A stretch of 64,000 nucleotides of DNA, from NCBI GenBank assembly GCA_027485615.1, contig JAIXQS010000038.1, forward strand, positions 23,622-87,621, given 5' to 3'. Positions 27,088 through 35,276 of this stretch are shown here, piece by piece. The stretch is from Verrucomicrobiaceae bacterium (GTDB taxonomy: Bacteria > Verrucomicrobiota > Verrucomicrobiia > Verrucomicrobiales > Akkermansiaceae). The position numbers and the translations under genes were made by a program. The first letter of the stretch is position 1; each line of letters opens with the position of its first letter. The notes below the pieces were generated by a model. The model had not been told where the DNA came from. It worked only from the letters and a program-made list of their open reading frames with translations, and ran no database searches.

Positions 27088-28311
27088 TCACGCTCTAATT
27101 TCTGCCGTGGCGGGATCCTGGGAAAAAACCTGCCGGGCGATGGATTGGATCTGGGAGTCGGTGACGGCCAGCAGGTTTTCGCGGGCTTCCTGCGGCGAGG
27201 GGATGTGGCCTAAGAAAAGGAGCCCCTCCCCGGCCCACGCGGCGTGGGCGGAGGTGGATTCGAAGCCGAGCTTGGATTGGGCGATGGCGAGGCGCTTGGC
27301 ACGATCGAGTTCGCCGGGGCGGGGGCCGCGGGCGGCGAGGTCGGCGGTTTCACGGAGGATGGTTTCGAGGGATTCGGCGCGGGAATCGGGGTCAAGGCCG
27401 GCGGTGACCTGGAGGGCGCCGGTTTCGTGGAAGAGGCAGGTTTCCGATCCGATCTGGTAGCAGAGGCCGCGTTCCTCGCGCAGCTCGGTGAAGAGGCGGG
27501 AGGAGGAGGACTCGCCGAGGATGAGCGAGAGCAGGCGGAGGGCGTGGCGCTCCGGCGCATGGCGGCCGGGCGTGTGCCATGCGATGGCGAGCTGGAGCTG
27601 ATCGGTGGGGCGCTTGTCGGTGATCCTTTTGCCGGGAGCGGGTGTGTAGGCGAGGCGCGGCGGCGGCGGGGTGAAATGTTTCGGCAACAGCGGAACGAGG
27701 GCGGCGAGGATTTCCTCCGCATGCATGGGCCCGGCGGTGGCTATCACGAGATCGCTGCGGAAGTGGTGGAGCTTCGCGAAATCCCGGAGGGAGGTGCGGG
27801 TGATCTGCGCGATGGATTCCAGCGAGCCGGAGATGGGTTGGCCGAGGGGATGGCCGGGCCAAAGGGCGGCGGCGAGGAGGTCGTTGATGTGATCCGAGGG
27901 GTTTTCCCGGATCATGGTGATTTCCTCGCCGATCACATCGCGCTCTAGCTCGATCTCGTGCTCGGGGAAAACGGAGTGCCAGACCATGTCGGCGAGCGTT
28001 TCGATGAGCGCAGGCATGAGCTCCGCCTCGCCTTGCGCCTCATAGACGGTGTGATCCTCGGAGGTGCCGGCGTTCGCCTGGCCGCCGCCGGACTCGATGG
28101 CGAGGGTGAGCTCTTTTGCGGAGCGCGTTGCCGTGCCCTTGAAGGCCATGTGCTCGGAAAAGTGCGCGAGGCCGGAGGGGATGCCGCCCGTTTCATCGCG
28201 GGAACCGGCCGGGATGTAGATGGAAAGCGCGGCGCACTCGGAATCCGGCAAATGCGCATGGGCGAGCCGCGGGCCGCCGGGGAGGGCGTGGGTGGTGTAG
28301 GTGGCGGGCAT
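27088..28311 (-). CDS. M16-family zinc metallopeptidase
   Basis: The 407-residue product has the inverzincin motif HFSEH at residues 50-54 (HxxEH) and the downstream Glu in ELERDVIGEEI, so the active domain is intact. A C-terminal inactive M16 half with the Arg/Tyr-type pattern (SSSRLFTELREERGLCYQIG) completes the clam-shell. No signal peptide is seen, so it is cytosolic or exported by another path. Processing-peptidase-like enzymes degrade short peptides. The leader of the mRNA carries the same heptad repeat as ilvN, directly abutting the ATG. Confidence 0.92.
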   Translation of the reverse strand: MPATYTTHALPGGPRLAHAHLPDSECAALSIYIPAGSRDETGGIPSGLAHFSEHMAFKGTATRSAKELTLAIESGGGQANAGTSEDHTVYEAQGEAELMPALIETLADMVWHSVFPEHEIELERDVIGEEITMIRENPSDHINDLLAAALWPGHPLGQPISGSLESIAQITRTSLRDFAKLHHFRSDLVIATAGPMHAEEILAALVPLLPKHFTPPPPRLAYTPAPGKRITDKRPTDQLQLAIAWHTPGRHAPERHALRLLSLILGESSSSRLFTELREERGLCYQIGSETCLFHETGALQVTAGLDPDSRAESLETILRETADLAARGPRPGELDRAKRLAIAQSKLGFESTSAHAAWAGEGLLFLGHIPSPQEARENLLAVTDSQIQSIARQVFSQDPATAEIRA

Positions 28312-28344
28312 TAAACTTTAAATCTTAAACTTTAAACTCCAAGG
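28312..28344 (-). repeat. Heptad leader repeat, copy 2 (before M16 peptidase start codon)
   Basis: Read on the minus strand this is CCTTGGAGTTTAAAGTTTAA followed by GATTTAAAGTTTA, ending at the ATG. It matches the ilvN leader (8989-9020) at all but two positions plus one extra base. Confidence 0.75.
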
Positions 28345-28493
28345 AAGAGGAAGAGGGATAGGGGGTTTCGGGGGGGATGCCCAATTCATTTTTCGGAGCG
28401 GCTGCCGCGGCGAACCTGAAAAAAATTCCGAAAGGACATGAATAATCGTCCGGCGTGCAGGTCGAAGCTTGCGTAACCAAAAGTTGCACAACC

Positions 28494-28850
28494 ATGAAAA
28501 AACAAATCATCGCCATCGCCATCGGTGCGTTCGCCATTGTGGGAACCGCCACCATCGCCGACGCCCGCCCTTACGGTGGACGCGGATACAGCGCACCCGC
28601 CAACACGATCTACGTGAGCGGCTACCAACACGGCCGCCCGGTTTACACGGAGAAAATTTTCGTCGGCTACGATTGCCACGGCCACCCGAGGTTCACTTAC
28701 CGGCAGGTTTACGCACAGGCCAGGCGGCACAGCCAGCCATGCCGTCCGGCCTACAGCACCTGTCAAAACAACGGCCACCACGGCGGCGGCTATCCGCAAA
28801 ACCACCATGCCCGCTCGGGCAGCTCGGTAAGCTTCACTTTCCGCCGCTGA
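28494..28850 (+). CDS. Small exported His/Gly-rich hypothetical protein
   Basis: From the ATG at 28494 the product has 118 residues with a clear Sec signal (MKKQIIAIAIGAFAIVGTAT, cleavage near ADA). The mature part is basic and rich in His, Tyr, Gly and Cys (four Cys), with HGRPVYTEKIFVGYDCHGHP. I do not recognise a family. The four Cys and the His clusters could mean disulfides or metal binding. A strong terminator follows 29 bp after the stop. Confidence 0.75.
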   Translation: MKKQIIAIAIGAFAIVGTATIADARPYGGRGYSAPANTIYVSGYQHGRPVYTEKIFVGYDCHGHPRFTYRQVYAQARRHSQPCRPAYSTCQNNGHHGGGYPQNHHARSGSSVSFTFRR

Positions 28851-28879
28851 TACGCTGATTGCGAAGGTGTCATGACATG

Positions 28880-28910
28880 CTCCCCGGGGTGAAAGCTCCG
28901 GGGAGTTTTC
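28880..28910 (+). terminator. Rho-independent terminator
   Basis: CTCCCCGG (28880-28887) pairs perfectly with CCGGGGAG (28898-28905) over a 10-nt loop and is followed by TTTTCCGTTTT. It ends the small exported protein gene. The convergent lipoprotein gene ends at 28916, so it may work in both directions. Confidence 0.8.
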
Positions 28911-28915
28911 CGTTT

Positions 28916-29731
28916 TCAGAGGGGGCGGGAGTAGGTGTCGCAGCGGTTGTGCCAGCCTTCACGCCAGCGGGCTTCGCCGCGCTCCGGCGGGGAGTTTGCG
29001 ATGCGGCGGGAGAGGGCGCGTTTCGCGGACGCGGCGAACTCGGTGGCCGCGGCGGAACCCGCCGGGACGCTGTTCATGCCGCCGAGCACCTGGAGCAAGC
29101 CCCAGCCCTGGCCCTTGTATTTCTCCGTGGAACTGATGCCGTCGCCCTTGAAATTCACGTAGTCGATGAGGGCGTAGGTGCCCTGCGGCGAGGCGGAGAC
29201 CTTGCGGTAGTTTTCCTGGATCTTGGCGCGTTCGGAAGCGGGCGCGGCGGCGAGCATTTTCGGCAGGGCGGCGCGGGAGCGGGCGATGATGAAATCCGTC
29301 TGCACGCCCACGGTGGAGGCGAGCCATTTCCGGAGACCGCCCATTTCCGCTGAGTTGAACTGGCGCTGGAACTCGGCGCGCGAATTCCACGGTGCGTCAG
29401 CCCGTTTGGCGATGGCGGGCGGGCTTGCTCCGTTCCTTTCCGCGAAGGCGATGAAATCGGGCCACGATTCCTTGAAGGGCCCGTTGAAGCCGGCGGGATA
29501 CCAGATGAAATGGCCGATGCCGAGCGAAGGGAACTCCTCGCCGACATTCCATGCGGTGAGTCCCTCCACGGTGCCGCCGGATTCGTTCTGCCAGATTTTC
29601 CGTCCGATCGAGGCTTTCTGGGCGGCAGTGAGGTTGGTGGCGGGCGCGGTGATTCCTGCTTCGGGCGGGTTGCCGGGGGCGCAGGCGGTCAGCAGCGCGG
29701 CGAGAAGGATGGCGGGGCGGAAAGGTTTCAT
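28916..29731 (-). CDS. Uncharacterised lipoprotein with lysozyme-like Glu/GIGH motif
   Basis: From the ATG at 29731 the product has 271 residues with a lipoprotein signal (MKPFRPAILLAALLTACAPG; lipobox LTAC). After a linker comes IGRKIWQNESGGTVEGLTAW, then EEFPSLGIGHFIWYPAGFNG. The spacing of a Glu in NESGG and a later GIGH recalls phage-type lysozymes, but this is only a resemblance. The C-terminal half contains GQGWGLLQVLGGMN and ends RCDTYSRPL. I know of no function for the family. Confidence 0.7.
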   Translation of the reverse strand: MKPFRPAILLAALLTACAPGNPPEAGITAPATNLTAAQKASIGRKIWQNESGGTVEGLTAWNVGEEFPSLGIGHFIWYPAGFNGPFKESWPDFIAFAERNGASPPAIAKRADAPWNSRAEFQRQFNSAEMGGLRKWLASTVGVQTDFIIARSRAALPKMLAAAPASERAKIQENYRKVSASPQGTYALIDYVNFKGDGISSTEKYKGQGWGLLQVLGGMNSVPAGSAAATEFAASAKRALSRRIANSPPERGEARWREGWHNRCDTYSRPL

Positions 29732-29895
29732 GGTGCGGAGAGCGTATCGGATCGCGGTGGAACGCCAATCCGGAAAACGGCGAGCGGTACTTGTTTTCCT
29801 GCGATCTGCAACGGACACGCGGCAGGCGCTGAAAGCGATTCGGCTTCCATGATGCGGAATCCCCCTGTTTGCTGGCGCCGAAATTCTTCCCCAAA

Positions 29896-30672
29896 ATGAC
29901 GACCGAAGATAAGAAACCCAGCCCGGCACAGGAGCATCCGCTCGCGAACATCCTGATCAATGTGCTCATTCCCGTGCTGGCACTCAGCTACCTCAGCAAG
30001 GATCCCGCGATGCAGGACGAGGCGAAGCTCTGGCACATCGGGCCGCTCAAGGCGCTCTTCGTGGCGCTGGTTTTCCCCATCGGCTACGGCGTGTGGTTTT
30101 TCGTGAAGACGCGGAAGATGAATTTCTTCTCGAGCCTTGGATTCTTTTCCGTGCTGCTGACGGGCGGGCTGACGCTTTTCCTCTGGAACAAGGACGGCAC
30201 GGTGAAGGAGCACGCGGCGGTGCTTTTCGGGCTCAAGGAGGCATCGATCCCCTTCGTGCTCGGCATCGCGATCATCGCGTCGCATTGGTCGAAGACCCCG
30301 CTGCTGCGGACTTTCCTCTACAACGACACGATCTTCGACATTCCGAAGATCGAGAAAAAGGTCGGCGAACTGGGGCGGGAAGCTGACTACCACAAGGTGC
30401 TGATGAACGCGACCTTGCTGTTTGCGGTGTCGTTTTTCCTCAGCACGCTGATGAACTTCGGCTTGGCTCTGTGGTTCCTCGGCGACCTGAATCACGCCGC
30501 CACGGATGCGCGCGAGATCTACAACGAAAAGGTCGCGAAAATCACCGGCTGGGGCTTCCTGGTGATCGGCGTGCCCATCATGGCGTTCCTTTTCATCACC
30601 CTCAAGAAACTGCTCAGCGGCTTGAGGGGAATCACCGGATTCAGCGACGATGATCTGATGATGCCGCGCTGA
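29896..30672 (+). CDS. VC0807-like integral membrane protein
   Basis: From the ATG at 29896 the product has 258 residues and about six hydrophobic segments (for example ANILINVLIPVLALSYL and ATLLFAVSFFLSTLMNF). LWHIGPLKALFVALVFPIGYG and the C-terminal GWGFLVIGVPIMAFLFITLK match the uncharacterised VC0807 family. No transported substrate or partner is known. It ends 1 bp from the convergent pterin dehydratase gene. Confidence 0.75.
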   Translation: MTTEDKKPSPAQEHPLANILINVLIPVLALSYLSKDPAMQDEAKLWHIGPLKALFVALVFPIGYGVWFFVKTRKMNFFSSLGFFSVLLTGGLTLFLWNKDGTVKEHAAVLFGLKEASIPFVLGIAIIASHWSKTPLLRTFLYNDTIFDIPKIEKKVGELGREADYHKVLMNATLLFAVSFFLSTLMNFGLALWFLGDLNHAATDAREIYNEKVAKITGWGFLVIGVPIMAFLFITLKKLLSGLRGITGFSDDDLMMPR

Positions 30673-30673
30673 C

Positions 30674-30958
30674 TCAATCGACGAGGTTGTCGATGCGCTG
30701 TGCGAGCTGGATGTCGAGTGCGGTGACGCCGCCGACATCGTGGGTCGTCAGCTTGAGCGTGACCTTGGTGTGCTTGATCATGATGTCGGGGTGGTGCTGC
30801 GCCTCCTCGGAGATCTCGCCCACGTCGTTGACGAAATCGATCCCTTCCATGAATTCCTCGAACTCGATGGTGCGGGTGATGTGTTTCTTCTCGTATTCCC
30901 ACTCGGGGCATTTCTTGAGTGCGGAGGTGAGTTCTTCTTCTTCTAGCAATTCGGACAT
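30674..30958 (-). CDS. phhB: Pterin-4a-carbinolamine dehydratase
   Basis: From the ATG at 30958 the product has 94 residues, the usual size. It shows FEEFMEGIDFVNDVGEISEE, then AQHHPDIMIKHTKVTLKLTT; the HHP motif holds the catalytic His residues. The enzyme recycles 4a-hydroxytetrahydropterin after aromatic hydroxylases and is also found in organisms lacking them, as part of molybdopterin or folate chemistry. No hydroxylase is near. Confidence 0.92.
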   Translation of the reverse strand: MSELLEEEELTSALKKCPEWEYEKKHITRTIEFEEFMEGIDFVNDVGEISEEAQHHPDIMIKHTKVTLKLTTHDVGGVTALDIQLAQRIDNLVD

Positions 30959-31117
30959 GTGAGGGATGGTTCGTTGAAACTTTCGGCGGAAGATTGGAGG
31001 CACGCTTTCAGGGTTGGCAAGCCCGTCTTTGATCTTTTGTGAAAAATCATTTCCGCCTTCACGACGTGGAGGAGGATGCGGTTTGCATAGCGCCGCACGC
31101 CGTGCAAGGCTTCGGGC

Positions 31118-31558
31118 ATGAGACAATCCCTTGCGCACCTGTTTTCGGTTTCCTTATTCCTGCTGGTAGCTTCGTGCGCCCCATCGACGCCGGAGGCGCG
31201 CATCGCCGAGAAGCCGTTGGCCTTCGAGAAACTCAGCGATGACCACAAGGAGCTGGTGCAGCGCGGGGAGATCGGGAAAGGAATGGATATGTCGGCCGTC
31301 GCGCTGGCCTGGGGGAACCCTTCGAACCGGATGGAGGGCTTCAACGGGAAGGGACGGACGGATCGCTGGGAATACATCGGCACGCAACCCGTGATGATGA
31401 ACACGTTTTACGACAGCTACCGGTACGACCGGATTCACCCGCACAGATATGCCCGCGCGGGAGGCTACTACGGGACGGAGATCGTGTATGTCCCTTACCG
31501 CAAAAGCACCGTGTGGTTCGTCGGCGGAAAGGTGACCGAGTGGGAGCGCTTGAAATGA
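31118..31558 (+). CDS. Small lipoprotein, unknown function
   Basis: The 146-residue product begins MRQSLAHLFSVSLFLLVASC, a lipoprotein signal with lipobox VASC. The mature part contains LVQRGEIGKGMDMSAVALAW and GNPSNRMEG, a pattern like the SmpA/OmlA-type helix (G-M-x-x-x-V-x-x-x-x-G-x-P), then a Tyr-rich segment and VWFVGGKVTEWER. A role in envelope assembly similar to SmpA/BamE is conceivable but weak. An L,D-transpeptidase gene follows on the same strand. Confidence 0.7.
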   Translation: MRQSLAHLFSVSLFLLVASCAPSTPEARIAEKPLAFEKLSDDHKELVQRGEIGKGMDMSAVALAWGNPSNRMEGFNGKGRTDRWEYIGTQPVMMNTFYDSYRYDRIHPHRYARAGGYYGTEIVYVPYRKSTVWFVGGKVTEWERLK

Positions 31559-31619
31559 CCGGGTGTTTTCCGAAAACGGATCCTTGCCGTCCGCAACGGG
31601 GTGTCTCTGAATCGAAGTC

Positions 31620-32303
31620 GTGAAAGCGAAAGCAGTATTGGCCGTGTTGCTGGGAGCGGTGGGCGTGGCGGCATCTTCCTCCTGCTCGATGAAAGCCGCA
31701 AGCGGCGGAGCACTGGCGGCCTACCAAGCGTATGACCGCCCGGCTACGCCGCCGCAAAACCCGGCGGCGGTGCAGGTAAAGGTATCGCTCAGCAAGCAGC
31801 GGGCTTATGTGATGGAGGACGGGGAAATGCTGATGGTGATGCCCGTTTCCATAGGCAAGCCGGATTCGCCGACACCCACCGGCACATTCAGGATTTCCAG
31901 AAAAGAGCACAAGCACAGGGACAGCACCCGCGGCTACGCCTACAGGGGAAAACGGGTGCACAAATGCGGCCTGGAAAACAAGCCCTCCGGCTGGTCGTTC
32001 AAGGGCACGCCGATGCCCTACTGGTGCGAGTTCAAGCCGTCCTACGGGTTCCACACCGGTTGGGTGCGGCACTCGCCGTGCACCAGCGACGGCTGCATCC
32101 GCATGCATGAGAACCTCGCTCCCAAGTTTTTCCGCATGGTATCGGTCGGCACGCCTGTGAACATCTCCTACTCGCAGCCCGAGGATGCGCGATGGGCTTA
32201 CATCCCGCTGCACCCCGACGCGGGGCCGCTGCCCGATCACCCCACATCCATGTATCTGGGAGACGGCTATTTCACGCATCACAAGACACCGGTGTTCGAC
32301 TGA
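31620..32303 (+). CDS. YkuD-family L,D-transpeptidase, exported
   Basis: The 227-residue product uses GTG 31620 and has a signal peptide (MKAKAVLAVLLGAVGVAASS), possibly a lipoprotein signal at Cys22. The YkuD domain spans residues ~50-190. The catalytic centre is FHTGWVRHSPCTSDGCIRMH, with His145 and Cys159. It should crosslink peptidoglycan or attach proteins to it in the periplasm. It follows the small lipoprotein gene by 61 bp, so the two may form an envelope operon. Confidence 0.92.
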   Translation: MKAKAVLAVLLGAVGVAASSSCSMKAASGGALAAYQAYDRPATPPQNPAAVQVKVSLSKQRAYVMEDGEMLMVMPVSIGKPDSPTPTGTFRISRKEHKHRDSTRGYAYRGKRVHKCGLENKPSGWSFKGTPMPYWCEFKPSYGFHTGWVRHSPCTSDGCIRMHENLAPKFFRMVSVGTPVNISYSQPEDARWAYIPLHPDAGPLPDHPTSMYLGDGYFTHHKTPVFD

Positions 32304-32459
32304 CGCCCCTCCGCAGGGTTCCTCCACGAGGGAAGACTCAAGGAGATTGAACCAATGACATAGGTATCCGGGATGATTTCCCAAATGTAAGAACCCTGCG
32401 CCCCTCCGTTTCGGAAAGCGCTTGCATCGCGGGGCGAAAGACTGCCTTGTCCTCCGCTT

Positions 32460-33332
32460 ATGAGTAAATATTCCGAAATCCTGACCCATCCGGGCAGCGC
32501 ACATAAGGACGAGTTCCTGGCTTGCTGCCTACTGGTCGCCGTCCATGAAGCGCCGATTTTCCGGCGCGAACCCACGCAGGCGGATCTGGACAATCCGTCC
32601 ATGGCGGTGGTCGATGTCGGCGGTGAGGACGAAGCGGCGCGCGGGAATTTCGACCACCACCAGTTCCCCAAGGATCATCCCCCGATCTGCTCGCTGAGCC
32701 TGGTGCTGATGGATCTCGGGCTCTATGATGATGCGCGCATGTATTGCGATTGGCTTGAAGTGGCGGAATGGTTCGATACCCGCGGGCCGGTGGAAACGGC
32801 GGCGTGGCTCGGCGTGGAGCGGACGCTGCTGGCGAAGCTGAATTCCACCGTGGATCTCACGCTGTTGAGGCGCTTCGCCGGGATGTCGGAAATCCGCCCC
32901 GGTGAGCCGATGTGGGAGGTGATGCGCTGGGTTGGTGCGGACCTGATCGGATACCTGAGATCCCTGCGTGAAAAGCTCAACGAGATCGAGCGGCTGAGCG
33001 AGATCTGGGAAATGAGCCACGAGGCGGGGGATTTCAGGGTGCTGTTCCTGCCCCGGGCGGAAAACTTCTCGGAGGATGCCTCGGCGGGCTTGGCGCGCTA
33101 CGCATCGGGCTTGCCGGAGGACAGGCAGGTGGTCGCGATGGTTTACCCGGACCGGCGCGGAACCGGCTTCGCGCTGTCCCGTTTCAACGACGACCTGCGC
33201 ATGGATTTCACGCGCATCTCCCCGGAAGCCGATGTCCATTTCGCGCACGCGCGGGGCTTTGTGGCGAAAACCAGCGCCACCGATCTCGGACGGATCAGGG
33301 ACTTGCTGGCGATGAGCCGGGTGAGTCTATAA
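32460..33332 (+). CDS. MYG1/UPF0160-like predicted metal-dependent hydrolase
   Basis: The 290-residue cytosolic protein has THPGSAHKDEFLACCLLVAV (the His/Asp metal residues of the MYG1 N-terminus) and a DHHQF motif, as in DHH-related phosphoesterases. The C-terminal FTRISPEADVHFAHARGFVA matches the family's last conserved block (a GFxA-type ending). Eukaryotic MYG1 is a nuclease; the bacterial role is open. It stands alone with short flanks. Confidence 0.82.
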   Translation: MSKYSEILTHPGSAHKDEFLACCLLVAVHEAPIFRREPTQADLDNPSMAVVDVGGEDEAARGNFDHHQFPKDHPPICSLSLVLMDLGLYDDARMYCDWLEVAEWFDTRGPVETAAWLGVERTLLAKLNSTVDLTLLRRFAGMSEIRPGEPMWEVMRWVGADLIGYLRSLREKLNEIERLSEIWEMSHEAGDFRVLFLPRAENFSEDASAGLARYASGLPEDRQVVAMVYPDRRGTGFALSRFNDDLRMDFTRISPEADVHFAHARGFVAKTSATDLGRIRDLLAMSRVSL

Positions 33333-33449
33333 ACCCTGCCCCTGCCGCGGTTTCGCTGTCTTTTGTCTGGACAATGATTTCCCGTTTGGGATCGTTTGCA
33401 TAACCAATCAGTCGTTCATGCATCGCAAACACAGCAAGATAATATCCTT

Positions 33450-34163
33450 ATGCATATCAAAATATTAATCTTTTTATTAATTAGCCTACCGGCTTTCGGC
33501 GAAGGCATGCCGATTCTGGAGGAGAGGGATTGGACATCCAAGGATGGCCGCATAATCAAGGCCACTCTCGTAAAAGCAGAGGATTTGAACATCACCCTGA
33601 AAATGGCCAAGGATAACAAATTACATACCTTGGAGTTGGATAGGCTCTCCGACAAGGACAGGGTTTTGGTTTCCGATAGCCAGGACAAGGCAGCGAAGAT
33701 CATCGAAGATCATAACTCGAAGGTGAAAAACGTGGTTTGGCATTCTGATTGGCATTTTCGGAATTCATATTCAGGGGTTCCCGAGCTAGAAATCGACGAA
33801 CTCCGTTTGGTTTATTATTTTGGAAAGGCGCGGGAGCTTGGTGTTTTCGCCGTAAAGTTTACTCCTGATAAGTTCAAATTGGAAACGAACAAGGTCAATG
33901 CCTTGATGATGGGATCGGAAGGTTTTGCTGTTAAGGCAAAAACCGCGGCAGAATGGTCGTTCATTGAGTCCGGAAAGGATCTCAACGTCCGGCCCAAAGT
34001 GATGAGCAAGGGATCATCGGACAGGGTGGAAGTAGCCTATGCGAATGGCGTCACAGTCCGCCTTCTTTTCGCAAACGGAAGAAGCATTACGGAGGGCGAG
34101 ATGGGTATCCAGAAGTGCTTGATCCTAGCGCTGGAGAATTTTGAACCGCGCTTCGCAAGGTGA
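33450..34163 (+). CDS. Exported SLA1-homology (SHD1-like) domain protein
   Basis: From the ATG at 33450 (MHIKILIFLLISLPAFGEGM) the product has 237 residues with a Sec signal. Residues ~25-75 (RDWTSKDGRIIKATLVKAED and LELDRLSDKDRVLV) fit the SHD1-like beta module widespread in planctomycetes and verrucomicrobia. The rest is unassigned. The gene is noticeably richer in A and T than its neighbours. A related module occurs in the protein at 50978, which also has the same two-part layout. Confidence 0.7.
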   Translation: MHIKILIFLLISLPAFGEGMPILEERDWTSKDGRIIKATLVKAEDLNITLKMAKDNKLHTLELDRLSDKDRVLVSDSQDKAAKIIEDHNSKVKNVVWHSDWHFRNSYSGVPELEIDELRLVYYFGKARELGVFAVKFTPDKFKLETNKVNALMMGSEGFAVKAKTAAEWSFIESGKDLNVRPKVMSKGSSDRVEVAYANGVTVRLLFANGRSITEGEMGIQKCLILALENFEPRFAR

Positions 34164-34229
34164 TGCGTTTCGCATCCGTTCGTCTTTTTTGATTCTTGAT
34201 ATCATGCGCTTGTCACGCAGCCTCTCAGC

Positions 34230-35276
34230 ATGAGTTTGATCTCCATTTCCAGCCTCAAGGAGCAGGCGAACGACGTGCCGCTAATCGCTTCCGTGGCGGC
34301 GCAGCTCCAATCCCGCGCGGTGAAGACGACGAAGGGTGGCAAGCCGTATTTCGATCTCGCTTTCGCCGATTCGACGGGCTCTCTGAGCCTGAAGGTTTGG
34401 TCGGACACGCCCTTGCACACGGAGGCGGAGAAGCTGCCGCTGCAATCCATCGTGCGGCTGGACGGCGAGTGGACGCAGAACCAATACGGCATCAACGGCA
34501 GCGATGTGAACTGGGCTTTGCTAGCCGATGAGGCGGTCGCGGATTTTCTCGCGGGGGATCCCGCGGTGCGGAGAAAGCAGGAGGCGGATTACGCGGAAAT
34601 CCTGCGGCTTTGCGGCGCGATCACCGATCCGCGTTTGAAAAAACTCTGCGACCATTTTTTCGGGACGATGGGAGACCGCTTCCGCAGGACGGCGGCGGCG
34701 CGGAAAAACCACCACGCGCGGCGCGGCGGGCTGGTCGAGCATGTGGCGCAGATGATGCGCTCGGCGGAAGCGATCTGCGGCGTGTATCCTGAGCTGAACC
34801 GCGACCTGATGCTTGCCGGAGTGCTTTTCCACGATTGCGGGAAACTCTGGGAAAACACGTATCCCGAGGACGGCTTCTCCCAGATCCACTCTCTCCATGG
34901 CGAGATGCTGGGGCATATCCCGCTCGGCATCGAGCTGGTGAACAAGCTGTGGCGCGACCTACTAGACGCATCGGAGTTCGAGGCGTTTTCCAAATGCAAG
35001 CCGAGCACCGAGGAAGTCCGCGTGCACCTGCTCCACCTGATCGGCAGCCATCACGGGCAGCTGGAGTTCGGCTCGCCCGTTTTGCCGAAAACACCGGAGG
35101 CCTACGCGCTGCATTACATCGACAACCTCGACGCGAAGATGGAGATGCTGCGCGACGCCTATTCGCAAGCCGCCGAGGTCGCGCCGGGGATCTACGACCG
35201 GGTATTCCCCCTTTCCGCCAACCTCATCCGGCCGCTGCGCGATTACGAGGAGGCCCCCTCAGAAGACCAGCAGTGA
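34230..35276 (+). CDS. YhaM-like 3'-5' exoribonuclease (OB fold plus HD domain)
   Basis: The 348-residue protein has an N-terminal OB-fold (residues ~1-105, AAQLQSRAVKTTKGGKPYFD and SIVRLDGEWTQNQYG) and an HD phosphohydrolase domain with HHARRGGLVEHVAQMMRSAE, then GVLFHDCGKLWE and LLHLIGSHHGQLEFG. This is the YhaM architecture, a metal-dependent 3'-5' exonuclease in Firmicutes. Its last 18 bp overlap the convergent transporter gene. Confidence 0.87.
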   Translation: MSLISISSLKEQANDVPLIASVAAQLQSRAVKTTKGGKPYFDLAFADSTGSLSLKVWSDTPLHTEAEKLPLQSIVRLDGEWTQNQYGINGSDVNWALLADEAVADFLAGDPAVRRKQEADYAEILRLCGAITDPRLKKLCDHFFGTMGDRFRRTAAARKNHHARRGGLVEHVAQMMRSAEAICGVYPELNRDLMLAGVLFHDCGKLWENTYPEDGFSQIHSLHGEMLGHIPLGIELVNKLWRDLLDASEFEAFSKCKPSTEEVRVHLLHLIGSHHGQLEFGSPVLPKTPEAYALHYIDNLDAKMEMLRDAYSQAAEVAPGIYDRVFPLSANLIRPLRDYEEAPSEDQQ

